DNA from: Closterium sp. NIES-65
Taxonomy: Eukaryota; Streptophyta; Zygnematophyceae; Desmidiales; Closteriaceae
NCBI GenBank assembly: GCA_948144175.1
Contig: CANXME010000532.1
Span: forward strand, 4,029,001-4,093,000
Direction: 5' to 3'
DNA: 64,000 nt
Below, in pieces: positions 1-10,340 of this stretch (position 1 is the stretch's first letter; each line of letters opens with the position of its first letter). A program made the position numbers and the translations under genes. The notes beneath the pieces are model-generated. The model saw nothing but the letters and a program-made list of their open reading frames with translations. It was not told the DNA's origin and searched no databases.

Positions 1-47
1 CAACTGATACTACTCCTGCTGCTACTACTAATGTTCCTACTGCCACT

Positions 48-1123
48 ATGGCCACTCCCTCTATTCTCACCTTTGACGATGAGGGCCGCCCGATTAAGTT
101 TGAGGTTTGGTTAGATGACCTCCACCTGTTCCTCCTGATCACTGCCAAGGACGATGTCTCCCTGTATGACCACACGTCAGGCGCTGCTCCCGCACCTCCC
201 GCTACTGCTGACACTACTGCTCGCTCCCAGTGGCAGACCCGTGATGCCCACGCTTGCCTAGCCGTTCGCAGCCACCTGCCGCTAGATGAGCGCGAGCACT
301 TCCGACAGCATAAGACCACTAAGGAGCTATACGACGCAGTAGTTGCGCGCTACTCCTCCCCTGTCACTGCTGCTATAGGCCGTCTCTCACTGCCCTACCT
401 CTTCCCCGACCTGTCCGCCTTTGCCACTGTAGCTGACCTCATCACCCACCTCCGTACCAGAGACCTCCGCTACCGTGCCGCACTCCCCCCCAATTTCCTC
501 GCCAAGAACCCCCCCCGATGTACCTCACACTGTACCACCTTGTCACCCGCCTCCCTGACTCCCTTCGCACTGTCAGGGACCAGTTTCTCGCCCTCTCCCC
601 CACTGACCTCACTGTCGACCTCCTCGAGAAGGAACTCTTAGCAGCTGAGAAGAGCATTGTAGCTGTAGGTGCCTCTCGTGGTGACCCACGCACCCCCTTC
701 TTTGAGGGGTGCTCCCCCTCCCCCCTCCTCCCCTCCATTGCATCTGCTGCTGCTGTCGACTACCTCGGAGCTGAGGGGGTCGGGGCTGCGTCTGCTCCTA
801 GTGGGAGGCGCAAGGGCGGCAGGGGCAAGGGGGGCAAGGGTGGTGGAGGTGGAGGTGGGGGCGGCGGCGGTGGAGGGGGTGGGGTGGGCGAGGGTGGTGG
901 CGGAGGTGGGAGTGGCGCGGGTGGTGGGGGGGTCCGTGGCGGCACAGGGGGTGGTGGCGGCGGCGGTGGTGGAGGTGGTGGGGGCGGTGGTGGCAGTGGT
1001 GGCGGCAGTGGAGCGGGTGGCGAGCGCGGTGGAGCGGTACAATGTGGGGGGTTTAGCGGTGGCCAGAGGCAGCAGCAGCAGCGTCCTGGTGAGACTCCCT
1101 CGCCCCAGCAGCTCCGTGAGTAG
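48..1123 (+). pseudogene. Gag region of family-1 Copia
   Basis: The frame opens at 48 with MATPSILTFDDEGRPIKF and resembles the UBN2 / gag-polypeptide type of plant Copia capsid genes: a W-L-D-D-L-H-L-F-L segment, then W-Q-T-R-D-A-H-A and an E-L-Y-D motif. It changes into an extreme Gly-rich tract (about 835-1015, mostly GGT/GGC/GGG) and then a Gln-rich end near 1070-1090. The tract is simple-sequence DNA, so translation there is weak evidence. Gag would form the virus-like particle core. It is part of a broken element. Confidence 0.75.
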
Positions 1124-1149
1124 TACTCTCAGCGTGGGGGGTCTGGGGG

Positions 1150-2910
1150 TGGGGGTGCCTGCCTGTACGTCATCCGCACAGGTGACCGCACTGGTCAGAC
1201 CTGTGGGAGGTTTCACACGGCACACCGCTGTTTCTTTCGCCTCGACGACGCCTGGCGCGAGCAATTTCCCGACGCCTCTGAGCTGCCCCGCTGGGCTGAT
1301 CTGCTTAAGAAGGGAATTGATATCTTTGCTCTTGACTATGATGCTATCCTTGCTGCTATGTATGCATTGACTGTTAGTGTTGAGGGTGACTGTTACCTGA
1401 GTGTACCGCCCGACCCGGGTATTGGGACCAGTGAGGCTGCAGCTCTAGGTGCTAGCGCGTCTGCTCCTCCAGGTCCTGTTGAGGCTGCTGCCCTAGGTGC
1501 TAGTGCGTCTGCGTCTGCTGGTATCGCACCTAGTGAGGCACTACACACCTTCACACTGGACTCAAGTGCTTCCCGCTGTTTCTTTCGCGACCGCACTGCC
1601 TTCGAGCAACTTCCTAGAACGGTTGCTGTCTCCCTGGCTGACCCCTTAGGGGGTCCGGTCCTTGCGACCTCCACCACTGCCCTCCCTTGTCCTGCTGTCC
1701 CGTCTGGCACGCTGTCGGGCCTCTACCTCCCCTCATTCTCTACGAACTTGGTGGCGGGGTCCGCGCTCCAGGACGCGGGTGTTCACCAATTCACCCCGGC
1801 ATACGAGCGTGTGACGCACTGCACGTGTGCCCGGATGGGTCGTCACCTGGCTACCTTCACTCGGCAGCCAGGGTCGGACTTGTACACACTGACCACTGAG
1901 TCCCCTTAGGTAGCTGCGTCTGCGTCTGCGTCAGGTCAGCTTTCGGCCCCCTGCTCGTGTCGCTCCCTGTCAAACAGGACTGTCCTCTTGCACCACCGCC
2001 TTGGTCACCCGTCAGTGCAGCGCCTTCGTGGCATGCACTCCAGGTACCTTGTCTCTGGTCTTCCCAGAGTTCTCCCTCCCCTGCCACCCTCGCCTGCTCC
2101 TCCCTGTCTTCCCTGTGTCAAGGGGCGGCAGCGCGCCGCTCCTCACTCCTCCTCGTTCCCTCCCACAGATGCTCCCCTGCAGACCCTCCACTTGGATGTG
2201 TGGGGCCCCGCCCGCGTCCGGGGACAAGGCCACGAGTGGTACTTTCTGCTGGTCGTCGACGACTACACGCGCTACACCACGGTCTTCCCCTTGCGTACCA
2301 AGGATGAGGTCCCTGATGTCTTGATCCCCTGGATCCGCGCTGCTCGTCTCCAGCTCCGTGAGCGGTTCCTGTCGGACTTTCCTGTCCTACGTCTACACTC
2401 TGACAGAGGTGGCGAGTTTTCCTCTGACCTCTTGGTAGCCTACAGTGTAGAGCACGGCATCCGCCAGACGTTCACTCTCCCGGCCTCTCCGCAGCAGAAT
2501 GGGGTTGCTGAGCGCCGCATTGGTCTTGTCGTGGAGGTCGCTCGTACCTCCATGATCCATGCGGCTGCCCCCCATGTCCTGTTGCCGTTTGCAGTGCAGT
2601 ACGCCGTGCATCAGCTCCACCTCTGGCCCCGTGTCTCCGTTCCGGAGACCTCGCCCACCCTGCGTTGGACGGGGGAGGTTGGTGATGCGTCGATGTTCCG
2701 AGTCTGGGGATGTCGAGCTTTTGTCCGCAATACGTCCGCGGACAAGCTCTCCTCCCGTGCCGTTCCCTGTGTCTTCCTTGGCTTTGTCCCTGACGCGCCT
2801 GGCTGGCGGTTTTACCACCCCACCTCGCGTCGTGTCTTCGCCTCTCAGGATGTCACCTTTGACGAGTCGGTATCCTTTTACCGTCTCTTCCCCTACCGCA
2901 CTGCCCCGCT
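1150..2910 (+). pseudogene. Protease, GAG-pre-integrase and integrase region of family-1 Copia
   Basis: In order: a Cys/His segment near 1150-1230; an aspartic-protease-like L-D-S-x-A-S motif near 1555-1575; an HHRLGHPS GAG-pre-integrase motif near 1990-2015; and an integrase core with LDVWGP (about 2192), VVDDYTRY (about 2255), HSDRGGEF (about 2398) and QQNGVAERR (about 2494), so the D-D-E spacing of Copia integrases is visible. It ends in the C-terminal region with FRVWGCRAFV and FLGFVPDAPGW. Integrase would insert the cDNA copy into the genome. The 3' end is the exact insertion point of element A. Fossil, not functional. Confidence 0.88.
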
Positions 2911-3091
2911 TGTGAAAATAAGTGATAGAGTAAAGGCGCCATAGCTAGGAAAGACCTAGCTGGGCAAGAATAGTTTGGGCAAAAAGAGAGGGTTTCACTA
3001 GAAAGCAGCAGGATGCATATAGGAAACCCTAAGGGGTTGTACTCACTATAGAGTACCCCACTGCAGGCTAGAGAACAGTAACATTTTGACA
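2911..3091 (-). repeat. 3' LTR of element A (181 bp)
   Basis: Begins TGTGAAAATA and ends TTTTGACA on the plus strand. It is the 3' LTR because the element reads leftward. It contains AAACCCTAAGGGG, which holds one plant-telomere-like AAACCCTAA motif, and a near copy of it occurs in the LTRs of element C. Confidence 0.93.
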
Positions 3092-3872
3092 CACCCCCAT
3101 AGCCAAAGTGGGGTGTAATCAGCAGAGCAAGCAAAGCAGAACAAGCTCAGGGTGGATCACAATGTCACCACAGATTCTGAGCACAAAGACAAGAAGCAAT
3201 GGTTTAAAGTTCACAATTATGAGCAAAGCTAGAGGCTATCGCAGAGGACAAGTGAGGAGGAGGAGGCGAGACTGTAAGAGGAGAGGAGATAGGAGGCGAC
3301 GGCTGAAGCTGCAGACACACGGGCAACAGGAGGCACACTGGCACAGCGGCTACCGGAACAGCGCTCCGGATTACTGGAGTAACTGGCCCCGCGGCTAAAA
3401 GTAGCGGCAGACGAGCAACGGACCCACGGGCCACTGGCACAGGTGGCTACGACTGGGCTACCGGAGCAACTCCCCGGACTACAGGTTCTGCTGGCGACAC
3501 TACGGCAACCTCCAATCAATCTCCCCAAACAGTCCCACCCCCCTTGACACACACCCGCTGCTTCACCCCTAGCTCCACTCCCCCTTCACCCCCCCTTAGT
3601 ACCACTCCGACGGCTCCAACAAGTCCACCCCCCTTCAGCGGCAGCTGCAGCACTGGGAGATGGAGGAGGAGGAGGAGCAGAGAACGGCACACAGACGTTG
3701 CACCCCCATACCCCTCACCCCCAAACCCTAATCCAAAGGAATGGGCAGAAGAAGGGGTGGGGCCCAAGAAGAGGCACGGGGAACAGCAGATAGGGCAGGG
3801 GCAGTGAAGAAAGGGCCACCAACGGGCCTGGTACAGGCGCCCGACCCGCGCGCAGGCGGCCTGAGTCGCGCG

Positions 3873-4210
3873 CGGTCCTGGCGCAGCCCGTACGGGCCGT
3901 GCGCGGGCCTGGCGCAGCCTGTACGAGCCGCGCGCGGGCCTGGCGCAGCCCGTACGGGCCGCGGACGGGTCTGGCGCAGCCCGTACGTGCCGCGCGCAGG
4001 CTGTACGGGCCGCACACAGGCCATGACGGGCGACGGGGGGCAACGCGGAGGTCCCCGTCGCCCGTCGCAGCGCCTCCCGGGAGCGGCGCACGGTGTGACG
4101 GGGCAGAAACCCGCCGCGCGCCTCGAGGCGCACGGCGGGAAGAGAACCGCCTCGCGCCTCGGGGCGCACGACGGGCCGAGAACCGCCGCGCGCCTCGGGG
4201 CGCACTGCGG
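3873..4210. repeat. GC-rich tandem arrays inside element A (31-bp array plus three hairpin units)
   Basis: A degenerate array with a unit of about 31 bp built on CGCAGCCCGTACGGGCCGCG runs from about 3873 to 4025. Three 28-nt inverted-repeat units then start at 4111, 4147 and 4183 (period 36). Each has the form CCGCCG-N-GCGCC-NNNN-GGCGC-N-CGGCGG or its complement, so each can fold into an 11-bp hairpin with a short loop. Long frames cross this stretch in several registers on both strands, which is expected of a GC-rich repeat and is not evidence of coding. Confidence 0.8.
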
Positions 4211-4285
4211 AAAGGGAGAGTAGCAGTTGCAGCGGAAGGAGTGTGGTGGGGCCCATAGGCCAGGAGCTTACTGCTCTGATAACCA

Positions 4286-4466
4286 TGTGAAAATAAGTGA
4301 TAGAGTAAAGGCGCCATAGCTAGGAAAGACCTAGCTAGGCAAGAATAGTTTAGGCAAAAAGAGAGGGTTTCACTAGAAAGCAGCAGGATACATATAGGAA
4401 ACCCTAAAGGGTTGTACTCACTATAGAGTACCCCACTGCAGGTTAGAGAACAGTAACATTCTAACA
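4286..4466 (-). repeat. 5' LTR of element A (181 bp)
   Basis: Direct copy of 2911-3091 with about 96% identity by eye. On the minus strand it begins TGTTAGAATG and is followed immediately by the initiator-Met-like primer-binding site. Confidence 0.93.
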
Positions 4467-5575
4467 CCGCTCCCCCCTCCCGCCACTCTTCCTCACCCCA
4501 GGTGTCCCGTCGGTAGACCCCCTCCCTCCCCAGGGTCCTGCTCCCTCAGGTGTTTCCCAGGTAGACCCAATCGAGCCTGTCGAGGTAGCTGTTGACTCTG
4601 GTCCTGCGCAAGGTACTGAGCGTGCTGAGCCTGGTGGTGCTGGGTCTGGGGGCACTGAGACTGGGGGTGCTGAGCCTGGGGGTGTGGAGACTGGGGGTGC
4701 TGAGTCTGGGGGTGCGGAGACTTTGGGTGCTTAGCCTGGGGGTGCTGAGACTGTGGGTGCTGAGACTGGGGGTGCTAAGCCTGGTGGCGCTCCCTCTTCA
4801 GAGCAGCTGCGTGAGTGGTGCTCCCAGCGCTACAGCCTCCGTCGTGGGACTACTGGAGCTGGGGGGTCTGCTGGAGTCGGGGCTGGTGGCCCAGCAGGTG
4901 CAGTGCCGCAGCCAGAGCCTCCCTCCCCTCAGCGGCTACGTGAGTGGTACGCTCGGCGCTGCAGCCTCAGGAGTGGAGCTCCTGGTGTTGAGGTACCGCC
5001 AGCTGGAAGCCCTGCTGCTGGAGGTACTGCTGGTGCTGGTGCTGCTAGAGGTGCTGCTGGTGCTGCTAGAGGTCTTGGAGCTGCTGGAGGTGCTGCTGGT
5101 GCTGCTAGAGGTCTTGGAGCGGCTGGAGGTGCTACTGGTGCTGCTGGCGGTTCTGGAGCTGCTGGAGGTACTGCCGGTGCTGCTGGAGGCTCTGGAGCTG
5201 CCGGAGGTGCTGCTAGTGCTGGTTCAGCTGTGGTTCTAGTGTTGTCTCTGCTGCTTCTTGGGGCACTTCACGGCCGCGGCCATACTTCGTTCCGCTCCTG
5301 CAGCAGGTTCTTGGTGAGCCGCCTCCTCCTAGTCCTCCTCCCTCCTTAGAGTGTCCTCCACCTGTCCAGTCGCAGTCCCAGCTCCCGCCTGCCTCGCCAC
5401 TTCCTGGTCCTTCTCCCTAGACTGGTCCGACATGCGGTCTTACAGAACGTCGTGAGCCTGAGTCTCGTCCTGTGTCGCCTGTGTCTTGTCTTGTGTCACC
5501 TGTTCGTGCTGCTCACACTGCTCACACTGCTCACACTGTCACCTGTCACCTGCTCATCCAGCGCCACTGTTGCGA
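4467..5575 (+). pseudogene. Integrase-RT linker of family-1 Copia with internal tandem repeats
   Basis: After element A the family-1 reading resumes at its 5-bp target duplication (CCGCT, 2906-2910 and 4467-4471) with a Pro-rich segment (PPQGPAPSGVSQVDP, about 4527-4570). This is followed by GAETGGAEPGG-like repeats: a 12/24-bp DNA unit around CTGGGGGTGCTGAGA at 4620-4790. Then comes a GAAGGAAGAARG-like array at 5000-5225. A 9-bp CTGCTCACA array sits at about 5505-5538. Such spacers are common between integrase and RT in this element type. No RT follows. Confidence 0.75.
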
Positions 5576-5599
5576 GTGGTAATAGCGTGCAGGTGAGGT

Positions 5600-5920
5600 T
5601 TGGAGAACAAGGGCATTTGGGTTATAGCAATGCGATGTGTATTTGCATGCCACTTCTTTTCTTGCTTTTCAACTTTTGTTCTTTTGTCCACACTGTGCAT
5701 GCAACTTCTATCCCACGTGTGCCTCATGGCAGACTACGGGTCCCTGAATGCTCACAGCTGCAAGAAGGGTAGGGTCAAGCCTGTGTCACCATCTCTGACA
5801 TGTGGAGGAGCTTTCAACTTCAATGGTGGAGCTAAGACAGGACCGGTCAGAAATTTCAATGAATACATTGGAAAGAAATGCTCGGGAACTGTAGGTCTGG
5901 AGTTTCTCTGTGTTCCCTAG
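5600..5920 (+). CDS. Hypothetical 106-residue ORF, function unknown
   Basis: The frame opens MENKGIWVIAMRC, has a hydrophobic Phe/Cys-rich stretch (FACHFFSCFSTFVLLSTLC, residues about 14-32), and then a hydrophilic part with five cysteines. It ends in a natural stop at 5918-5920. The second half (KKGRVKPVSP, then CGGAFNFNGGAKTGP) looks more protein-like than random sequence, and the codon third positions are not GC-saturated as in the neighbouring transposons. No family is recognised. It could equally be a last exon of a host gene or chance. Confidence 0.18.
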   Translation: MENKGIWVIAMRCVFACHFFSCFSTFVLLSTLCMQLLSHVCLMADYGSLNAHSCKKGRVKPVSPSLTCGGAFNFNGGAKTGPVRNFNEYIGKKCSGTVGLEFLCVP

Positions 5921-6582
5921 TCAAGTAGTTTGTGTTTCAATGGGGGTTAGATATTTAGTTGTTTTTGTTGACATGCATTAAGGGTACTTTTGTAGGAAAA
6001 TGGGCCATAGTTTGATGATCCTACATTGTAACCACCCTAGTATAGAACACCCATGGTATTGCGCTCCGTCTAAGCAAGGAGATACAGTATGCTTATGAGT
6101 AAGTTTCTATGGCCCCTTACAAGGTCAACCTCATGGGTATTAGACTTCCAAAAATCATCTAAATTCAGGCTTAAGCGGACTTCTATTTTCACAATTTTGG
6201 TGACTCGCGAAGTGCAAGTTTAAATCACATGGGTGATGTGGCCCGCGGCAAAGCTAGCATTGCAACCCTGCTGCCCTAAAACACTTCCACTTGATGTTGG
6301 TCTGAAATGAAACTTGTCAATAATGTTCAATCGAGTCAGTTATCATATTGCCATACGTTTTTGGCGCGCTAGAGAAATGCTCAACAAAGTAGAGATTTCG
6401 TGAATTTTCGGTGTGACGTGGCTTGACGTTGCGCCACGTCGGAAGCAAATTCATGTCGTGCAAGGCTGGTTCTTCAATATTGGAAATTGGTGAAGAGGGA
6501 GCAATCCTTCATTGATTTGGAAGAACCAAATGAAGAATGAGCTACAGGAGAGGCCAGGAGGCCATTTTATAGTTGTGGAAGA

Positions 6583-6629
6583 GCGGGAAGAGGCTAGGCG
6601 GGAAGAGGCTAGGCGGGAAGAGGCTAAGT
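6583..6629. repeat. 15-bp tandem repeat, three copies
   Basis: The unit GCGGGAAGAGGCTAG occurs three times head to tail with almost no variation. It translates as the alternating RREEA repeat in one frame (residues 29-43 of a 67-codon frame), but no gene is supported around it. Confidence 0.85.
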
Positions 6630-6689
6630 CCCCTTTCTCTCTTGCTCTCTTGGCAGAACTAATGAAAAGTGACTTGCCATTTCCAGCTC

Positions 6690-7112
6690 AGGCTCGATAC
6701 ATTCCCTCCACATGATGAGGTCCCACCGACCTTGCAACGGCAGAGGCACGACGATCTTGTCCAGTGTGAATTCAAAGTAGCCATGCTGGAGCGACCCGGA
6801 CCACCATCACATGCGTTGTCGACATGGGCCTCCCACTGCTTCACTGAGGAGAGCGGTGTCGCTCGTCAACGTTGACACATAAGCTGCCTATGGCCGCCGT
6901 CGACCGCTGCACTCGTGCCTGATTCCCGCTGACACCACCATCGACGGACCAGATCCAATCTTCCTCGTGCCCTCACTGTTCCTGACCTGATCACCGCCGT
7001 CAACATCACCTTCGCTTTGCACCGGCAAGGAGAAGCAGGGCGGGAAGGATGTTCCGCCACCCACTGCGCGCGGACCCCAGGAGAACCACCTCTAAGGGGA
7101 GAACCGGCCTGA
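6690..7112 (-). pseudogene. Gag-leader fragment of an older family-2 Copia (copy e)
   Basis: The minus strand matches the 5' gag/leader part of the family-2 Copia at 34990-35420 (copy a): the same order of segments, including the CCGCCCACTGCGCGCGGA-like block near 7060-7080. The matching 5' LTR lies to the right of copy d (14730-16500), so copy d sits inside copy e near its leader/LTR boundary. It is short, diverged and broken, and the rest of copy e is not present to the left. Confidence 0.65.
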
Positions 7113-8210
7113 ACTCGCAACGGGAGCTAGATTACGGGCTAGGCATGGGTGCTCGTGTGATCTCTGCGTTCGTTGGTACTTCGTCGTTTTCCTAGTGCAC
7201 ACATTGCTTGCTAGTTCACGGGGTAATTTTGCAAGAGTTTCACTAGAAAAAGTTGACAACAATGGTACAATGAAGTTGGCATGGCAAGACTACATCAGAG
7301 CTAGCATTCAGGTCGGTCGACTGCCGGCGCAGCATAATCGACCGCGTTCCAGCACGACTTGGTCGACCGCGCTCCAGCAGTGCAAAGTCGACGGCGTGCC
7401 AACGTCGTAGGTTGACGGCGTGCCAGCGCTGCTCACGCAGAACAGCAGTGCACCCGTTTCGCAGGTGCTCGCAGATGATTGGCAGGCTGAGTCTCGTCAC
7501 CTGCACAATGCACACATCAAGTCAACCTGGCGTTGATGACTGCTTCTGATCAGCCACGTCAACCTCGGGATACCACCACCGAGGTCGGGCTCACCAACTT
7601 TGCCTGGGCGACCGTTGCACTCCTCCGCAGAACCTCGTCACCCAGGTAACTTGGTCGACCGGGCAACCACGTCGACCAGCTGCTCCCGTACGTGCCCGTC
7701 GACCTCCCAAGTCGACGCCCACCTCCAAGTCGACCACGCCCCTGGTCGACCAGCTCTAGGTCGACGTCACTTCTGGTCGACCAGCTCCACGTCGATCAGC
7801 AGTCTTGGTCGACCAGCTCCTCGACGCCCAGCTGCTCGGCGTCCTGAGTTGGGGTCGACGTCGGCCCCTCCTCCGTCGACCACCAGGTCAGGTCGACCAA
7901 CAGTAGGTCGACCAGCAGGCCTGGTCGACCAACCACGAGGTCGACCAGCAGTCCGTCAGCCGACCATCCAAGTCGGCTGCCCCAACTTGACGTCGCCTAG
8001 TCGACGTCCTCCGCAGGTCGACTTCCTAGGTCGACCTCTGTGAAGTTGGCGCCACCTTGAGGTCGGCGCCAGTGCAGTGGTTCCCGTGTAGATCGACCTC
8101 CTCGTCAACCAGCTCACCCACTGCTGTAGGTCGGCTGCTCCCCTCACACCCGACCACAAAGGAGGCTCCCCCCAAGCGAGGACGGGGCCAACACACAACT
8201 CCCGTTCACA
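7113..8210 (-). repeat. 3' LTR of copy d (about 1.1 kb)
   Basis: Matches 13559-14729 over most of its length. The minus-strand start is TGTGAACGGGAGTTG at 8210, next to the purine tract. The central part (7650-8045) is packed with GTCGAC palindromes, of which I count 18 exact copies. The inner left edge is not a perfect LTR end, so its coordinate is approximate. Confidence 0.85.
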
Positions 8211-8427
8211 CTCCCCTGCCACGTTCACGCTTGGGCCCCCCAAGCCCACATGGCAGTACTCCTCACAGAATAGGTCGTCGACGTGCACCCAACACACAGC
8301 ACGTCGTCCACCGCACCAGCCATGCAAGGGGGCATGGCACCTACTCCTGCACGCCGTTAACTTCGTTGCCTACGTCGGCCAAGCGCACCTGGCCGATGGC
8401 GACGGAGCACCGGTTGAAGGCCAGATA

Positions 8428-10340
8428 GTGCAGTGCCTTCATCAGGATTTCAGCCGGCTGCTCGGTGGTCGGGATGTACCTCAGCGAGAACTTCCCGCGC
8501 CTCACCATATCCCGCAGCTAGGCCTGTCGCCGCTCCATGTGCTTGAGGTTGTCCGTCAACCCCATGCCCTCGGCGACCGTGATGGCCGACTTGTTGTCCA
8601 CCCGGAGGACAATCGGCTTCCCGGCATCCAACTGCCAAAACTCAGCGAGGAGGAAGCAAAGTCGACGTCCCTCCTTGTCGGCCTCGGGGGCCACCACGTA
8701 CTCCGACTCGGTCGACGACAGCGTCGCGCACTTGATGCGCTGGCTCGACCAGGAGACTGCGGCCCCTCCGTAGACGAACACGTAGCCGCCTATGCTCGTC
8801 CTGTTCTGCTTGTCCTCGGCATCATCGGCGTCTACGTAGCCGACCAGCTCGAGCGGCTCAGGTCCACCGCCTAACTCCAAGGCGGTGTCACGCGTGTTGG
8901 AGAGGTAGGAAAGGCAACGGTCAACCTCACGCCCGTGCTCGTCGCTCCTCACCGTGAGGCCGCTCCCCAACTTGCTGCAGGTGAAGAGAATGTTCGGCCT
9001 CGTCGTCATCGCCGCGAACTTCAGCGAGCCGACCTTCTGTCGGTACTCCTCCTCCTGTCGCTCTTGTGCCTCCTCGTCGTCGAAGGTGAGCTCGGCGTAG
9101 GCGTTGACCGAGACCGGCGTCTTCAGGGTGCGCCCGGTCTGCTCCTTGTCGATGAAGCGTCGACGTAGCTTGTCAGTATAGCCCTGCTGGTGCAGCCACA
9201 GCTTCCCCGCCGACCTGTCGCGGACGATCTCCAACCCGAGGTACTTCTGCACCAGCGAGATCTCACGCAGCTCGAAGGCGGTCTCCAGCAGCTCCTTCAA
9301 CATCTCGATGCTGCTGTTGGCGGCGAGGAGGTCGTCGACGTAGACCAGCAACCAGCAGGCCACTACGTCATTGTCGACCTTGAAGTAGAGAGCCTCGTCA
9401 ACCTGGCTCTTCTTCCACCCGGCGCCGACCAGCACGTCGTTGAGCGCCAAGTACCACAACAGCGGCGACTGCTTAAGGCCATACCGGCTCTTTAGGAGCT
9501 TGCACACCCAGCCGGTTCCATCGTTGAAGTAGTCTGGCTGGGACATGTAGAGCACTTGGTTGAGCTTGCTCTGCAAGAAGGCGTTCTTCATGTCGAGCTG
9601 CATCAGGTTGAGGTTGAGGACGGCGACGATGCTGAGGAAGATCCTCAGCGTGACGTAGCTGCCCACCGGCGCAAACATCTCATCGTAGTCGGCGCCGTAC
9701 ACCTGCGTGAAGCCCTTCACGACCAGCCTCGCCTTCTCGCGCTCGATGGTGTCGTCGACGTGATACTTCGTCGTCAACACCCACCGGTTCTTCATGACGT
9801 TCACCCCCGGCGGGCGTTCGACCAGCTCCCAAGTGCCCATGTTGATGAGGCTGCCGATCTCCTCTTCCATGGTGGCCTTCACCGCCGGGCCCTTCCAGCT
9901 TGCTAAAGCCTCCTTCACCGTCATCGTCGAGATGTCCCAACGATGCTCGGGGTCGGCCAGCATGTCCGGATCGAGCTCCGAAAACTCCTCATCCTCCCCG
10001 GCGTCGTCGTACAGCAGGTCGTCGTCATTGTCCAAGCTGTACACTGTGGTGAAGGCAGCGGGGATGAAGAAGTCCGGCGGCCTCCGGACTCAGCCTGACT
10101 TCCGGGGTTTCGGCCGAGCCTCCACCACGTCACTCGTGGTGGACACCTCTGCGTCCCCACCTTCGTCACCGTCTTTACTGCCCTCATCGTCCTGCTGCAC
10201 CTCGTGCGACTTCCTGGCCGACCTCTCGTCTGTGGTCGGCTTCCCTGTAGACTGCTTGGTTGTCAACTGCTCCGTGGTCGGCTGCACTTCTGCCTGCTCC
10301 CCTGTCGGCTGCTGCTCCTCGACTTGCTTTTCCCCTGTCT
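8428..10340 (-). pseudogene. Reverse transcriptase and RNase H region of copy d
   Basis: Reading leftward: HRWDISTMTVKEALASWKGP, an RT fingers segment with MKNRWVLTTKYHVDD, KGFTQVYGADY, LQLDMKNAFLQ-like and YGLKQSPLLWY motifs, the catalytic YVDDLLAA box (about 9330-9350), then the tether and RNase H with GYVDADD, SSTESEYV and LRVDNKSAI. This is the standard Copia RVT_2 plus RNase H arrangement. RT copies element RNA into cDNA in the particle. It is a long conserved stretch in a fossil element. Confidence 0.9.

Larger units (their letters stand above)
2911..4466 (-). mobile_element. Non-autonomous LTR element A (TRIM/LARD-like), inserted in family-1 Copia
   Basis: Two direct 181-bp LTRs (2911-3091 and 4286-4466), TG...CA in form, are flanked by a perfect 5-bp target duplication CCGCT. 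Orientation is minus: the primer-binding site reads TGGTTATCAGAGC on the minus strand (4273-4285), and the purine tract GGCTATGGGGGTG abuts the other LTR (3092-3104). The two LTRs differ at about 7 of 181 positions, all transitions, so the insertion is of moderate age. The 1.2-kb interior shows no gag or pol, only GC-rich tandem arrays and a block shared with elements B and C. Mobility would need enzymes from another LTR element. Confidence 0.93.
1..5575 (+). mobile_element. Copia-type LTR retrotransposon, family 1, copy 1 (partial, broken)
   Basis: Seen: a gag-like frame, then a protease motif, a GAG-pre-integrase HHRLGHP motif, an integrase core, and a long Gly/Ala/Thr-rich linker, all on the plus strand in Copia order. 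The reverse transcriptase and RNase H expected after the linker are absent before the sequence changes character near 5575. The 5' LTR, if any, lies outside the window. The element is interrupted at 2911-4466 by element A, which has a clean 5-bp target duplication. Known: the order gag-protease-integrase-RT-RNase H defines Ty1/Copia. It is a broken fossil with several breaks. A second copy of the same family lies at 26220-32260. Confidence 0.9.
5576..6690. other. AT-richer island between transposons, no recognised gene
   Basis: Composition changes from the GC-rich Copia linker to ordinary mixed sequence. I see no transposon domains and no tRNA- or rRNA-like segment. A 106-codon frame (5600-5920) and a 15-bp triplicate (6583-6629) are listed separately. 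The right edge meets antisense family-2 gag sequence near 6690. It may be host intergenic DNA, a gene remnant, or the LTR of an element not otherwise present here. Confidence 0.5.

Noticed and set aside
3516-4286. Long minus-strand frame (256 codons) rich in Arg/Ala/Pro, with rival frames on both strands
   Set aside because: Lies wholly inside the GC-rich tandem arrays of element A. Several registers are open at once, as expected when stop codons are rare, and no domain is visible.
8428-9906. Plus-strand frames of up to 148 codons opposite copy d RT/RNase H
   Set aside because: Shadow frames of a GC-rich antisense pol gene. The same shadows appear opposite copy f (59321-60169) and copy c (44746-45438).
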